The notes below the pieces were generated by a model. The model was not told the origin of the DNA, searched no databases, and was given only the letters and a program-made list of their open reading frames with translations. From Catenulispora acidiphila DSM 44928 (GTDB lineage: Bacteria > Actinomycetota > Actinomycetes > Streptomycetales > Catenulisporaceae), in the NCBI RefSeq assembly GCF_000024025.1, contig NC_013131.1, forward strand, positions 6,386,001 through 6,450,000: a stretch of 64,000 bases of DNA, read 5' to 3'. Positions 23,938 through 31,909 of the stretch are shown one piece after another (position 1 is the stretch's first letter; every line of letters begins with the position of its first letter). Both the position numbers and the translations under genes were made by a program.

Positions 23938-25104
23938 ATGGAAACCCTCGACAATCCCCTGTGGGGCGACGACTGGACCGAGGTCCGTGCCCTGTTCGAC
24001 ACCCTCCAGCCCGGCCACGCGTATCTGAACCACGGCGGCTTCGGCAACTCCCCCCGCACCGTGCTGCTGGGCCAACAGCAGTGGCGGGCCCGGATGGACG
24101 CCAACGCCACCCGGTTCTTCCGCCGGGAGCTGGCGCCGGGGATGGCCACGGCGAGCCGCGCCGTCGCGGAGTTCCTCGGCGCCCCGGCCGGCGACTCGGT
24201 CGCGCTGGTCACCAACGTCACCGCCGCCACCTCGATCGCGGTCGGCTCGGTGCCGCTGGCCGCCGGGGACGAGTTCCTGGTCACCGACCACGGCTATCCG
24301 ACCTCGAACCGGGCCGTCGAGCGCCGGGCCCGGGACACCGGGGCGAGCGTGGTGACCGCGCGGATACCGCTGGAGGCGGACGCCGCCGAGATCGCCGAGA
24401 CGGTGCTGGCGGCCGTGACGCCCCGGACGAAGGTCGCCCTGATCGACCACGTCACCTCCTCCACCGCGCGCCGTTTCCCGGTCGAGGAGCTGGTGCCGGC
24501 GTTGCAGGAGCGCGGCGTGATCGTCATCGTCGACGCCGCGCACGCCCCCGGCATGGTCCCGATCGATCTGGCCACGCTGAACCCGGACTTCTGGGGCGGC
24601 AACCTGCACAAGTGGGGATACGTGCCGCGCTCGGCGGGGGCGTTCTGGGCCGCGCCGAAGTGGCGTCCGGTGCTGCGCAACCCGATCGTGTCCTGGGGCG
24701 AGGACGACGAGTTCCCGGTGAACCTGCAGGAGATCGGGACCAACGACCCCACCTCGCGGCTGAGCGCGCCGCACGGCATTTCCTTCCTGCGTGCGCTGGG
24801 CCCGCAGCGCGTTCGGGAGCACAACGTGAAGCTCGCCGAGTACGGACAGGCGGCGCTGGCCTCGGCGCTGGACGTCGATCCGGCCACGCTGCCGGGCGAC
24901 CCCGGGGTCTCGATGCGCCTCGTGCCGCTGCCGGTGCCCTACGACGATCCGCGCGACCTGCAAGCCGAGATCTCCGACCGGCTCGGCGTCGAGGTGTCGG
25001 TGCCGAAGTGGAACGGGCTGACGCTGCTGCGGGTGAGCGCGAACGTCTACAACGCCCCGGCGGAGTACGACAGGCTGGCGGCGGGAATCAGGGCTCTTCT
25101 GTAG
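23938..25104 (+). CDS. Class V aminotransferase-fold enzyme (isopenicillin N epimerase-like)
   Basis: 388-residue fold-type I PLP enzyme. It opens with AYLNHGGFGNSPRTVLLGQQQW, the hallmark of CefD-like proteins. The PLP-binding Asp is in VIVIVDAAHAPGM and the Schiff-base Lys in GGNLHKWGYVPRSAGAFW, the same HKW.. context as isopenicillin N epimerase and cysteine desulfurase-like relatives. No beta-lactam biosynthesis genes are nearby, so the activity is probably a lyase, racemase or desulfurase-like reaction on another amino acid. The ATG at 23938 is the one preceding the conserved start. Confidence 0.92.
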   Translation: METLDNPLWGDDWTEVRALFDTLQPGHAYLNHGGFGNSPRTVLLGQQQWRARMDANATRFFRRELAPGMATASRAVAEFLGAPAGDSVALVTNVTAATSIAVGSVPLAAGDEFLVTDHGYPTSNRAVERRARDTGASVVTARIPLEADAAEIAETVLAAVTPRTKVALIDHVTSSTARRFPVEELVPALQERGVIVIVDAAHAPGMVPIDLATLNPDFWGGNLHKWGYVPRSAGAFWAAPKWRPVLRNPIVSWGEDDEFPVNLQEIGTNDPTSRLSAPHGISFLRALGPQRVREHNVKLAEYGQAALASALDVDPATLPGDPGVSMRLVPLPVPYDDPRDLQAEISDRLGVEVSVPKWNGLTLLRVSANVYNAPAEYDRLAAGIRALL

Positions 25105-25149
25105 GACTGAAACGTTCCGCTGCGCGCCGTCCTCGGCGATGCTGGAAGC

Positions 25150-25767
25150 GTGCATGTTCGACGAGAGCAAGGGCAGGGCTTCGGCTGGCGGATCGCGCTG
25201 GGCGACCGGCAGACGATGACGATGGCGCTGTGGCTGCGCGACGCCTCCGGCATGACGCCGGACCTGGACCCGGCGATCCCGCCCCTGGATCCGCCGGTGC
25301 CGGTGGACGAGGCGCTGGCCGCGCTGGCCGGACCGCGCGCCACGGCGCAGTGGACCGGCTTGTGGCTCGGGCTGTGGGAGGGCCGCCTGGAGGACTGGTT
25401 CACGCTGGAGACCCTCGGCCCTCCCGGCTTCGAGCTGCTGACCCGCTCCCCGGAGCTGAAGGCGGTGGTCGAGGCGGGCTTCCAGCACGCGGTGAGTTGG
25501 TCGACCAAGAACCGTCCGCTGGCGCCGTCGAGCCCCGCCCCGCCCGCGGCTTCCACCTCCCGGGAGGCGGCGACGGTGGTGAAGCAGCTGGAGGGCGAGC
25601 TCGGGCGCCGGGCGAGGGACTTCGACCTCGACATCACGGTGCTGCCGGTGGCCGGGCGGGTCTTCTGGCAGCCGACGGACGGCACGTTGATCGTGAGCGA
25701 GAACCTGGTGCGCGATCCGCGGGCTTACAGGGCCCTGCTTTACGACGTGCTGGCGCCGCTGGTTTAG
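25150..25767 (+). CDS. Hypothetical protein
   Basis: 205 residues, GTG start with GGAAG immediately upstream. No family is recognised. The sequence reads as a soluble alpha/beta protein with a Trp-rich central part (ATAQWTGLWLGLWEGRLEDWFTLE), a Pro/Ser/Ala linker near residues 125-140, and a C-terminal strand-rich part ending DITVLPVAGRVFWQ. GC skew and codon use match neighbours, so it is probably real. It lies 46 bases after the class V enzyme and may be co-transcribed with it. Confidence 0.7.
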   Translation: MHVRREQGQGFGWRIALGDRQTMTMALWLRDASGMTPDLDPAIPPLDPPVPVDEALAALAGPRATAQWTGLWLGLWEGRLEDWFTLETLGPPGFELLTRSPELKAVVEAGFQHAVSWSTKNRPLAPSSPAPPAASTSREAATVVKQLEGELGRRARDFDLDITVLPVAGRVFWQPTDGTLIVSENLVRDPRAYRALLYDVLAPLV

Positions 25768-25989
25768 CTTGGTTTAGCTGGTTTAGCCGACCTTCGTGCA
25801 CTGCCGCGTCGACGCGGACACGGGTCGGTCATGCGCGACGGGCTCGGGCCGCGAGCTACGGGCGGGTTTCCGGCAATGACTGCGAACTATTCTGGGACCT
25901 GAAGGCGAACAACGGCGGGGCTGACTAAAGAAAGCTGCGGCGGCAGCGCGCGGCGAACTTCGGCCATAGCCGAAGCACCGTATGACAGC

Positions 25990-26006
25990 ACGGTCTGTCT
26001 GACCGT
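25990..26006. promoter_or_regulatory. TetR-type operator palindrome
   Basis: ACGGTC-N5-GACCGT (6-bp perfect arms, 5-bp spacer) lies 33 bases upstream of the TetR start at 26039. The position and symmetry fit autorepression. Confidence 0.6.
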
Positions 26007-26038
26007 CCGTCGTGGCGCCGGCGGCTACTGTAAGAATC

Positions 26039-26629
26039 ATGACCGCCCCCGCCAAGCGTCCGGGTCGCCGGCCCGGTTCGGCTGACACCCGCGGCGAGAT
26101 CCTGGACGCGGCGCGCGCCGAGTTCGCCTCGCGCGGGTACGAGAAGGCGACGGTGCGGGGGATCGCGCGTGCGGCCGGGGTGGATTCGGCGCTGGTGCAC
26201 CACTACTTCGGGTCGAAGGACCGGGTGTTCCTGGCGGCGCTGGAGTTCCCGGTGGATCCGGCGGCGGTGCTGGAGCAGGTGGCCGGGGATCCGGCGGGGA
26301 TCGGCGAGCGGCTCGCGCGGCTCGTGGTCGGGTTGTGGGACGTGCCGCAGGCGCGGGAGCGGTTGCTGGCGGTGGTGCGGACGGTCGCCTCGAACGAGGA
26401 GATGGCGGTGCTGCTGCGGGGGTTCGCCCGGCCGCAGCTGATCGTGCCGTTGGCGGCGCGGATCGGCGGGCCGGATGCCGAGGCGCGGGTGGAGATGGCG
26501 ATGGCGCAGATCATCGGGCTGGCGATGGCACGCTATGTGATCGGGGTGGAGCCGGTGGCTTCGCTGGGTTCTGAGGAACTGATCGCGCTGCTGGCTCCGG
26601 CTTTGCAGCGGCTCCTGGTCGGCGAATGA
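26039..26629 (+). CDS. TetR family transcriptional regulator
   Basis: 196 residues. The N-terminal HTH is canonical: EILDAARAEFASRGYEKATVRGIARAAGVDSALVHHYFGSKDRVFLAAL. The C-terminal ligand domain (GLWDVPQARERLLAVVRTVASNEEMAVLLRGFARPQL) matches the common actinobacterial TetR_C type (SACE_7040/ACP33-like). The ATG at 26039 places the HTH about 20 residues in. The adjacent MFS gene is convergent, not divergent, so its target is not obvious; a palindrome upstream suggests self-regulation. Confidence 0.94.
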   Translation: MTAPAKRPGRRPGSADTRGEILDAARAEFASRGYEKATVRGIARAAGVDSALVHHYFGSKDRVFLAALEFPVDPAAVLEQVAGDPAGIGERLARLVVGLWDVPQARERLLAVVRTVASNEEMAVLLRGFARPQLIVPLAARIGGPDAEARVEMAMAQIIGLAMARYVIGVEPVASLGSEELIALLAPALQRLLVGE

Positions 26630-26693
26630 GACCGGCGGCTGAAACCGGCGGCTGAGAGCTGAGAAGCTGAAGGCCGAACACGACTTGAAAAAC

Positions 26694-26742
26694 ACGGCGA
26701 CGCGGTCCCGGACCTGAAAACAGGTCCGCACCGCGCCGCCGT
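26694..26742. terminator. Bidirectional terminator hairpin
   Basis: A long stem with small internal loops: ACGGCG...CGCGGT...CGGACCTG, loop AAAA, then the complementary CAGGTCCG...ACCGCG...CGCCGT. It separates a TetR gene and a convergent MFS gene. Confidence 0.85.
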
Positions 26743-26768
26743 TCCGGGTCGGGTTCGTGCTCCGCCGG

Positions 26769-28250
26769 CTACCCCTTGACCGGCTCGCTCCCCCGCCGCG
26801 GCAGCAGCGCCGCCACGACACCGGCCGCGGCCACCACGATCGCCGCGCCGACCATCGCCCCGCTGTAGCCGGCGGCCGTGGCCTCCTTGAGGCTGCCGCC
26901 GTGGTGGGCGGCGATGTGCGCGGAGATCGTGGACAGCGCGGCCAGGCCGATCGCGCCGCCGACCTGCCGGGAGGTGTTGATCAGTCCAGAGGCCAGACCC
27001 GCCTCGTGCCGCGGCATGCCCGCGGTGCCGGCGACCGCCAGCGGCGTCATGGCCAGGCCCATGCCGAAGGTCAGCAGCATCAGCGGGCCGAGCACGTCGG
27101 CGGTGTAGGAGCCGCCGGCCGGGAAGCGCGAGAGCCAGGCCAGGCCGACCGCCGCGACCAGCGGGCCGGCCAGCAGCAGCGGCCGCGGGCCGATCTTCGC
27201 CAGCGCGCGGGTGGCCAGCATCGTGCCCAGCACGATCATCGCCGAGCCCGGGACGAAGGCGAAGCCCGCCTGCAGCGCGTCGAAGCCGAGCACCTGCTGC
27301 AGGTAGAGGCTGACGTAGAACCACATGGCGAACATGCCCGCGCCGATCAGCAGCGCGGCGACGTCGGCCACGGCCAGCGAGCGGTTGCGGAACACGCGCA
27401 GTGGCACCAGGGCGTGCTTGCTGCGCGCCTCCAGCAGGACGAACAGCGCCAGCAGCACGGCACCGGCGACCATCGGCGCGAGCACCGCGCCGGAGCCCCA
27501 ACTGTGCGTGTCGGTGGTGACGACGCCGTACACGATCCCGGTCAGACCGAGCGTGACGGTGATCGCGCCGGGCAGGTCCAGGGTCCGCAGCGTGGCGCCG
27601 CGGCCGCGGGTGCGGGCGATCAGCGGCACGGCCGCCAGGATCAGCGCCACGCCGATCGGCACGTTGACGAACAGCACCCAGCGCCAGCTCACCCACTGCG
27701 TGAGCATCCCGCCGACGACCGCGCCCATCGCGCCGCCGGCCGCCATCGTCGCACTCCAGGCGCCGAGGGCCTTGGTGCGCTCGCGCGGGTCGGTGAAGGT
27801 GGTCATGATCAGCGTCATGGTCGCCGGTGCCAGCACCGCGCCGGCCAGGCCCTGCACCGAGCGGGCGGCGATGAGCAGACCGCCGGTGTCGGCCATGCCG
27901 CCGGCCAGGCTTGCGGCAGTGAAGCCGACCAGTCCGGTGAGGAACACCGGCTTGGCGCCGAACAGGTCGGCGGCGCGTCCGCCGAACAGCAGGAGCCCGG
28001 CGAAGCCGAGCGCGTAGGCGTTCACGACCCACTGCACGCCGGTCGGCGACAGGTCGAGCGCACCGCGCATGGCCGGCAGCGCGACGTTCACGATGCTGAC
28101 GTCCAGCACCACCATGAACTGTGCGACACAGGCGATGACCAGCAGCGCGGTCTTGTTGCCCGCGCGCGAGCCGCCGAGGCGCTGGCCGGGCACGACGACC
28201 GCGTCCGGCAAGGACGGCGGCGAGTCGGCGATCTGATCGGTCTGAGACAA
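26769..28250 (-). CDS. MFS transporter, DHA2 family (14 TM)
   Basis: 493 residues with 14 predicted membrane segments. LVIACVAQFMVVLDVSIVNVALPAM and LSPTGVQWVVNAYALGFAGLLLFGGRAADLFG are the first two DHA2 signatures (motif D and motif A). SRQVGGAIGLAALST near the C-terminal part is motif C-like. It probably exports drugs or lipids using the proton gradient. Divergent from a TetR gene with a near-perfect operator between them, the classic repressor-pump pair. Confidence 0.95.
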   Translation of the reverse strand: MSQTDQIADSPPSLPDAVVVPGQRLGGSRAGNKTALLVIACVAQFMVVLDVSIVNVALPAMRGALDLSPTGVQWVVNAYALGFAGLLLFGGRAADLFGAKPVFLTGLVGFTAASLAGGMADTGGLLIAARSVQGLAGAVLAPATMTLIMTTFTDPRERTKALGAWSATMAAGGAMGAVVGGMLTQWVSWRWVLFVNVPIGVALILAAVPLIARTRGRGATLRTLDLPGAITVTLGLTGIVYGVVTTDTHSWGSGAVLAPMVAGAVLLALFVLLEARSKHALVPLRVFRNRSLAVADVAALLIGAGMFAMWFYVSLYLQQVLGFDALQAGFAFVPGSAMIVLGTMLATRALAKIGPRPLLLAGPLVAAVGLAWLSRFPAGGSYTADVLGPLMLLTFGMGLAMTPLAVAGTAGMPRHEAGLASGLINTSRQVGGAIGLAALSTISAHIAAHHGGSLKEATAAGYSGAMVGAAIVVAAAGVVAALLPRRGSEPVKG

Positions 28251-28277
28251 GGGACCCTCCCCGGAGTGTGTTTAATC

Positions 28278-28292
28278 TTAGAGTGACTCTAA
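28278..28292. promoter_or_regulatory. Operator palindrome between MFS pump and TetR
   Basis: TTAGAGT-G-ACTCTAA: 7-bp perfect arms around one base, 27 bases from the pump start (28250) and 32 bases from the regulator start (28325). Its AT-rich halves stand out from flanking GC-rich DNA and match TetR/MarR-type operators. Confidence 0.75.
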
Positions 28293-28324
28293 TGATAGAT
28301 GACGTCCAGCTATTATGTTGCTCT

Positions 28325-29065
28325 ATGGAGACCGGACCAGAGGACGCCGAGCCGGGCACGCTCGACCCGCAGAGCGACCCGCAGAGCGACCCTCAGAGCG
28401 ACCCTCAGAGCGACCCTCAGAGCGACCCTCAGAGCGACCCGCCGCAGCTGGGCCTGCGTGAGCGCAAGAAACAGCGCACGCGCATCGCGATCCACGAGGC
28501 GGCGATGACGCTGTTCGCCGAACGCGGCTACGACCACGTCACGATGGCCGAGATCGCGCGCGCCGCCGACGTCGCCCCCGCCACGGTGTTCACGCACTAC
28601 GCCTCGAAGGAGGACCTGGTCTACGAGCTGCGGCACGTCGCGAACGAGCGGCTGCGCGTCGCACTGCGCACCCGGGCCTCGGAGGTCGGCGTGCTGGCCG
28701 CGGTGAAGGAATGGCAGCAGGACATGTACGAGTACTACGTCCAGTCGCCGAAGCAGATCGACCGCTCGCGCACGTTCTCGCGGCTGATCCGGGAGAACCC
28801 GACGCTGTGGTCGCGGTCGGTGGGGTTCATGTTCGAGCGGCAGAACCTGCTCACCGAGCTGCTGGTCGAGCAGCATCCGCAGGCGGACCCGTTCCTGCTG
28901 GAGGTCGCGGCGGCGCAGATCGCCGGCGCGGTGCAGGCGGCGCAGGTGCGGTACCAGGGGGATCTGGCGGCGGGCATGGCGAAGGACGAGGTGCTGGCGC
29001 GCGCCACGGCACGCTCGGAGCAGGTCTACGAGCAGTTGGCGCGGGGGTTGGCGGAGGTGCTGTAG
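28325..29065 (+). CDS. TetR family regulator with N-terminal DPQS repeat
   Basis: 246 residues. After METGPEDAEPG-like leader comes six tandem DPQS tetrapeptides (residues 14-37), then a normal TetR HTH (RERKKQRTRIAIHEAAMTLFAERGYDHVTMAEIARAADVAPATVFTHYASKEDLVYE) and a ligand domain (EYYVQSPKQIDRSRTFSRLIREN). The repeat is encoded by a perfect-period 12-bp tandem repeat and probably makes a flexible arm. The ATG at 28325 is the first in frame after the operator; earlier starts would overlap it. Likely represses itself and the divergent DHA2 pump. Confidence 0.93.
   Translation: METGPEDAEPGTLDPQSDPQSDPQSDPQSDPQSDPQSDPPQLGLRERKKQRTRIAIHEAAMTLFAERGYDHVTMAEIARAADVAPATVFTHYASKEDLVYELRHVANERLRVALRTRASEVGVLAAVKEWQQDMYEYYVQSPKQIDRSRTFSRLIRENPTLWSRSVGFMFERQNLLTELLVEQHPQADPFLLEVAAAQIAGAVQAAQVRYQGDLAAGMAKDEVLARATARSEQVYEQLARGLAEVL
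28364..28435 (+). repeat. 12-bp tandem repeat (x6) inside the TetR gene
   Basis: Six head-to-tail copies of GACCCKCAGAGC, encoding DPQS six times, with a degenerate seventh start. A length-variable, in-frame microsatellite at the N-terminus of a regulator. Confidence 0.95.
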
Positions 29066-29100
29066 CCGCCGACGCCCGGCGCAAAAGGCCGTCTAACGCA

Positions 29101-29667
29101 TCAGCGCCGTCGCCGGTATCGCAGCTCCATGATCCCGCTGGGGGAAGCCGTGCTCGAGATCAGCTCGAGCGCGTAGGACGAGGGCACGCCGTCGAAGATC
29201 CGCGTCCCCTCCCCCGCGATGTAGGGGAACACGCTGAGCCAGAGTTCGTCGACCACGTCGAGGTCCAGGAGCGACCGGAAGAGCCCGACCCCGCCCCAGA
29301 CCACGATGTAGCCGTCGCCGCCCTGCTTGAGCTGCTCGATCTCATCGCGCGTGTCGCCCGAGGCGATGGTCGTGTTGGCCCAATCCGCAGTCTTCAGGCT
29401 CCGACTGAAGACGACCTTGCGCCCGGCGGTCAGGATGCCGGCGAACGGGTGGTCGGTCGCGTGCACCGTCATGGCGGCCGAGATGCCCTCATACGCGGCG
29501 CGGCCCATGACGTGGGCGTCCGCGCCGCGCAGGAACTCCAGGTGCTCCGGGTCGTCGGGCTGGTTGTTCTCGGGCTGGTCGAAGCAGAACCGCCAGAACT
29601 CGGTGTCCTCGTCGGCGAGCAGGCCGTCCAATGAATAGTTGAACACTGTCGCGATCAGCTTCCGCAT
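29101..29667 (-). CDS. Dihydrofolate reductase-family protein (RibD C-terminal-like)
   Basis: 188 residues. KLIATVFNYSLDGLLADEDTEFW is the start typical of the RibD_C/DHFR-like stand-alone proteins; DAHVMGRAAYEGISAAM, RKVVFSRSLKTADW and GYIVVWGGVGLFRSLLDLDVVDELWLSVFP supply the nucleotide-binding strands and GG loop. NADPH-dependent reductase of unknown substrate. Monocistronic. Confidence 0.94.
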   Translation of the reverse strand: MRKLIATVFNYSLDGLLADEDTEFWRFCFDQPENNQPDDPEHLEFLRGADAHVMGRAAYEGISAAMTVHATDHPFAGILTAGRKVVFSRSLKTADWANTTIASGDTRDEIEQLKQGGDGYIVVWGGVGLFRSLLDLDVVDELWLSVFPYIAGEGTRIFDGVPSSYALELISSTASPSGIMELRYRRRR

Positions 29668-29719
29668 CCCATCAGTATTGCGGGACGTACTGACAGTCGG
29701 CAGTCAGGACCGTCGGCGC

Positions 29720-30565
29720 TCAGGCGCCCGCGCCGCCGTCGACCGGCACGATCGCGCCGGTCACCGCCGAGGCCCGGTCGCTGAGCAGCCAGGCGGCGGC
29801 CTCGGCGACCTCGCGGGGTTCGGCCATCCGGCCGAGCGGGGTCGCCGCGATGTTCCGCTGGATGATGCCGGGCGAGGCCGCCTCCCACGCGTCCATCATC
29901 TCGGTGGCAGTGCCGCCGGGAGTGATGCCGTTGACCCGGATTCCCTCCGCCGCCCAGGTCACAGCGGCGCTCTCGGTGATGCTGTTGAGCGCGCGCTTCA
30001 TGGCGCCGTAGGCGGGCAGCGCCCGGTTCGCGCGGCGGCTGCCGATGCTGGAGGTGTTCACGATCGCCCCGCCGCCGGTGCGGCGCATGAGCGCGGCCTC
30101 GGCGGTCATCGCGGTCCAATGGCCGCGGAAGTTGACCGCGAACTGCTCCTCGATGTCCTCGTCGCTGGTGGCGTCGAGCGGTCCGGGCCGCTGGACGACC
30201 GCGCCGTTGTTGAAGGCGCCGTCGAGCCGGCCGTGCAGCTCCTCGACACGGTCGAGCGCCGCACGGATGCTCGCGCGGTCCGCGAGGTCGAGGGGCACGG
30301 CGTCCGCGACGCCTCCACCGGCGCGGATCTCGGTGACGATCTGCTGCAACGCCTCGGTGCTGCGGGACGCGAGGACGACAGCTGCGCCCTCGGCGGCGAA
30401 CAGCCGGCCCGCGGCCGCGCCGATACCGCGGCTGGCGCCGGTGATGAAGACGACCTTGCCGGCGAGCAGGCCGACGGGAGCGCTGGGGATCACGGGAGCG
30501 CCCGGGGTTGTAGGAGCGCCAGGGGTTATGGGAGCGCCGGGAGTGGTGTCGTTGTCATTGCTCAT
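29720..30565 (-). CDS. SDR-family oxidoreductase with N-terminal TPGAP repeats
   Basis: 281 residues. The Rossmann motif TGASRGIG, the structural FNNGAVV (NNAG-like), catalytic Ser in NTSSIGS and YGAMK (Tyr-x3-Lys) mark a classical short-chain dehydrogenase; the C-terminus VPVDGGAGA is also standard. The first 30 residues are four near-repeats of (T)PGAP, a low-complexity leader not needed for the fold, so the true start could be a later one but ATG 30565 is the only strong candidate. Divergent from an MmyB-type regulator 87 bases away, a common regulator-target pairing. Confidence 0.93.
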   Translation of the reverse strand: MSNDNDTTPGAPITPGAPTTPGAPVIPSAPVGLLAGKVVFITGASRGIGAAAGRLFAAEGAAVVLASRSTEALQQIVTEIRAGGGVADAVPLDLADRASIRAALDRVEELHGRLDGAFNNGAVVQRPGPLDATSDEDIEEQFAVNFRGHWTAMTAEAALMRRTGGGAIVNTSSIGSRRANRALPAYGAMKRALNSITESAAVTWAAEGIRVNGITPGGTATEMMDAWEAASPGIIQRNIAATPLGRMAEPREVAEAAAWLLSDRASAVTGAIVPVDGGAGA

Positions 30566-30651
30566 GGCGCCAGTGTCAGTCGGATCTTCAGACCGGATAC
30601 AGGCACAAGCGGTACCAGGATCAGCCGGCGCCAGGCTCGCATACTGGGGAT

Positions 30652-31497
30652 ATGGACAAGCACGAGCTTGGGGCATTCCTCCGCAGCCGACGCGAGCGGA
30701 TCCAGCCGCAGGACGTCGGTCTGCCCGCGGGCCCGCGACGCCGGACGCCGGGTCTGCGCCGTGAGGAGGTCGCGGTCCTGGCGCACATCTCGACCGAGTA
30801 CTACGTCCGGCTCGAGCAGGGCAGGGCGCCGCGTCCCTCAAGCGAAGTGCTCGCCGGGATCGCCGGCGCGCTGCGGCTCACCGATGCCGAGTCCGATCAC
30901 CTTCATCTGCTGGCCGGTACCGCGCCGAACCGTGCCGGGCTGCACCGGCGCGACGTGCGGCCCAGCATCCTGCGGCTGCTTGAGCGGCTGCCGCAGACGG
31001 CTGCTTTCGTGACATCGGCGCTGTTCGAGGTGCTTGCCTGGAATCGCTTGGCGGCGGCGCTCATGGAGGACTACTCCAAGCTCGCCCCGCGAGACCGCAA
31101 TCTCGCGCGCCGCGCGTTCCTCGGGCCGGCGGACCCCGACGCGCCGCTGTATGGGATCTCCGACGCCGCGGAGTTCCGGAGCAACGTCGTCATGGAGCTT
31201 CGATCAGCTCTGGCGCGCTACCCCGCCGATCCCTCGGTCGCCGGGCTCGTCGACGAGCTGCGCGACGGCAGCGCCGAGTTCGTCCGGCTCTGGGAGCGGC
31301 ACGACGTGCAGGCCACGACGATGCTCACGAAGACGTTCCGGCATCCGGTCGTCGGAGACGTCACCGTCGACTGCGACTCGCTCGACCTCGCGGACCGCGA
31401 CCAGCACCTCGTGCTCTACAGCGCGCCGGCTGGGTCGCCGGACGCGGAGGCGCTGGCGTTCCTGGACGTGTTGGGAGCCGAGGGTCTCGTGCGGTGA
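30652..31497 (+). CDS. XRE-family regulator with MmyB-like ligand-binding domain
   Basis: 281 residues. The N-terminal HTH reads LGAFLRSRRERIQPQDVGLPAGPRRRTPGLRREEVAVLAHISTEYYVRLEQGRAPRPS, the signature of this family, followed by the PAS-like MmyB domain that binds fatty acids (ALFEVLAWNRLAAALMEDY, then ARRAFLGPADPDAP). These regulators generally act on a divergent oxidoreductase gene, here the SDR at 29720-30565. The gene is followed after 16 bases by a NIPSNAP gene. Confidence 0.96.
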   Translation: MDKHELGAFLRSRRERIQPQDVGLPAGPRRRTPGLRREEVAVLAHISTEYYVRLEQGRAPRPSSEVLAGIAGALRLTDAESDHLHLLAGTAPNRAGLHRRDVRPSILRLLERLPQTAAFVTSALFEVLAWNRLAAALMEDYSKLAPRDRNLARRAFLGPADPDAPLYGISDAAEFRSNVVMELRSALARYPADPSVAGLVDELRDGSAEFVRLWERHDVQATTMLTKTFRHPVVGDVTVDCDSLDLADRDQHLVLYSAPAGSPDAEALAFLDVLGAEGLVR

Positions 31498-31513
31498 TGG
31501 GTAGCCTCGAACG

Positions 31514-31834
31514 ATGATTACCTGTGTCGTGGAATACGTGATCGATCCGGCGAAGACCGAGGCGTTCGAGCGGTTCGGCCGGCGGTGGATGGAGCTGGTC
31601 GACAAGCACGGTGGTACTCACCACGGGTACTTCCTGCCGTCCGAGGGCGCCAGCGACAAGGCGCTCGCGCTGTTCAGCTTCCCCAGCTTGGCCGCGTATG
31701 AGGAGTACCGGACCTTGTTCGGCCGCGATGCCGAGTTCATCGAGGCCGACCGTATTCGGGACGAGAGCGGTTGCGTGCTGCGCTACGAGCGGACTTTCAT
31801 GCGTCCTTTGCTGCCTGAGACACCCGAGCGATGA
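31514..31834 (+). CDS. NIPSNAP-family protein
   Basis: 106-residue ferredoxin-like alpha/beta-barrel protein: ITCVVEYVIDPAKTEAFERFGRRWMELVDKHGGTHHGYFLPSE, FSFPSLAAYEEYRTLFGRDAEFIEADR and a final strand CVLRYERTFMRPL. This is the small stand-alone NIPSNAP/antibiotic-biosynthesis monooxygenase-like fold. No catalytic residues can be assigned. Sixteen bases after the XRE gene, so probably co-transcribed. Confidence 0.9.
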   Translation: MITCVVEYVIDPAKTEAFERFGRRWMELVDKHGGTHHGYFLPSEGASDKALALFSFPSLAAYEEYRTLFGRDAEFIEADRIRDESGCVLRYERTFMRPLLPETPER

Positions 31835-31909
31835 GTTCCGGGGCGCCGATTCGTCTGAGGTGAGGACGCGGGTGTGTCGGCTCGGCTCGGAAGGAACAGA
31901 GGACAGGAA

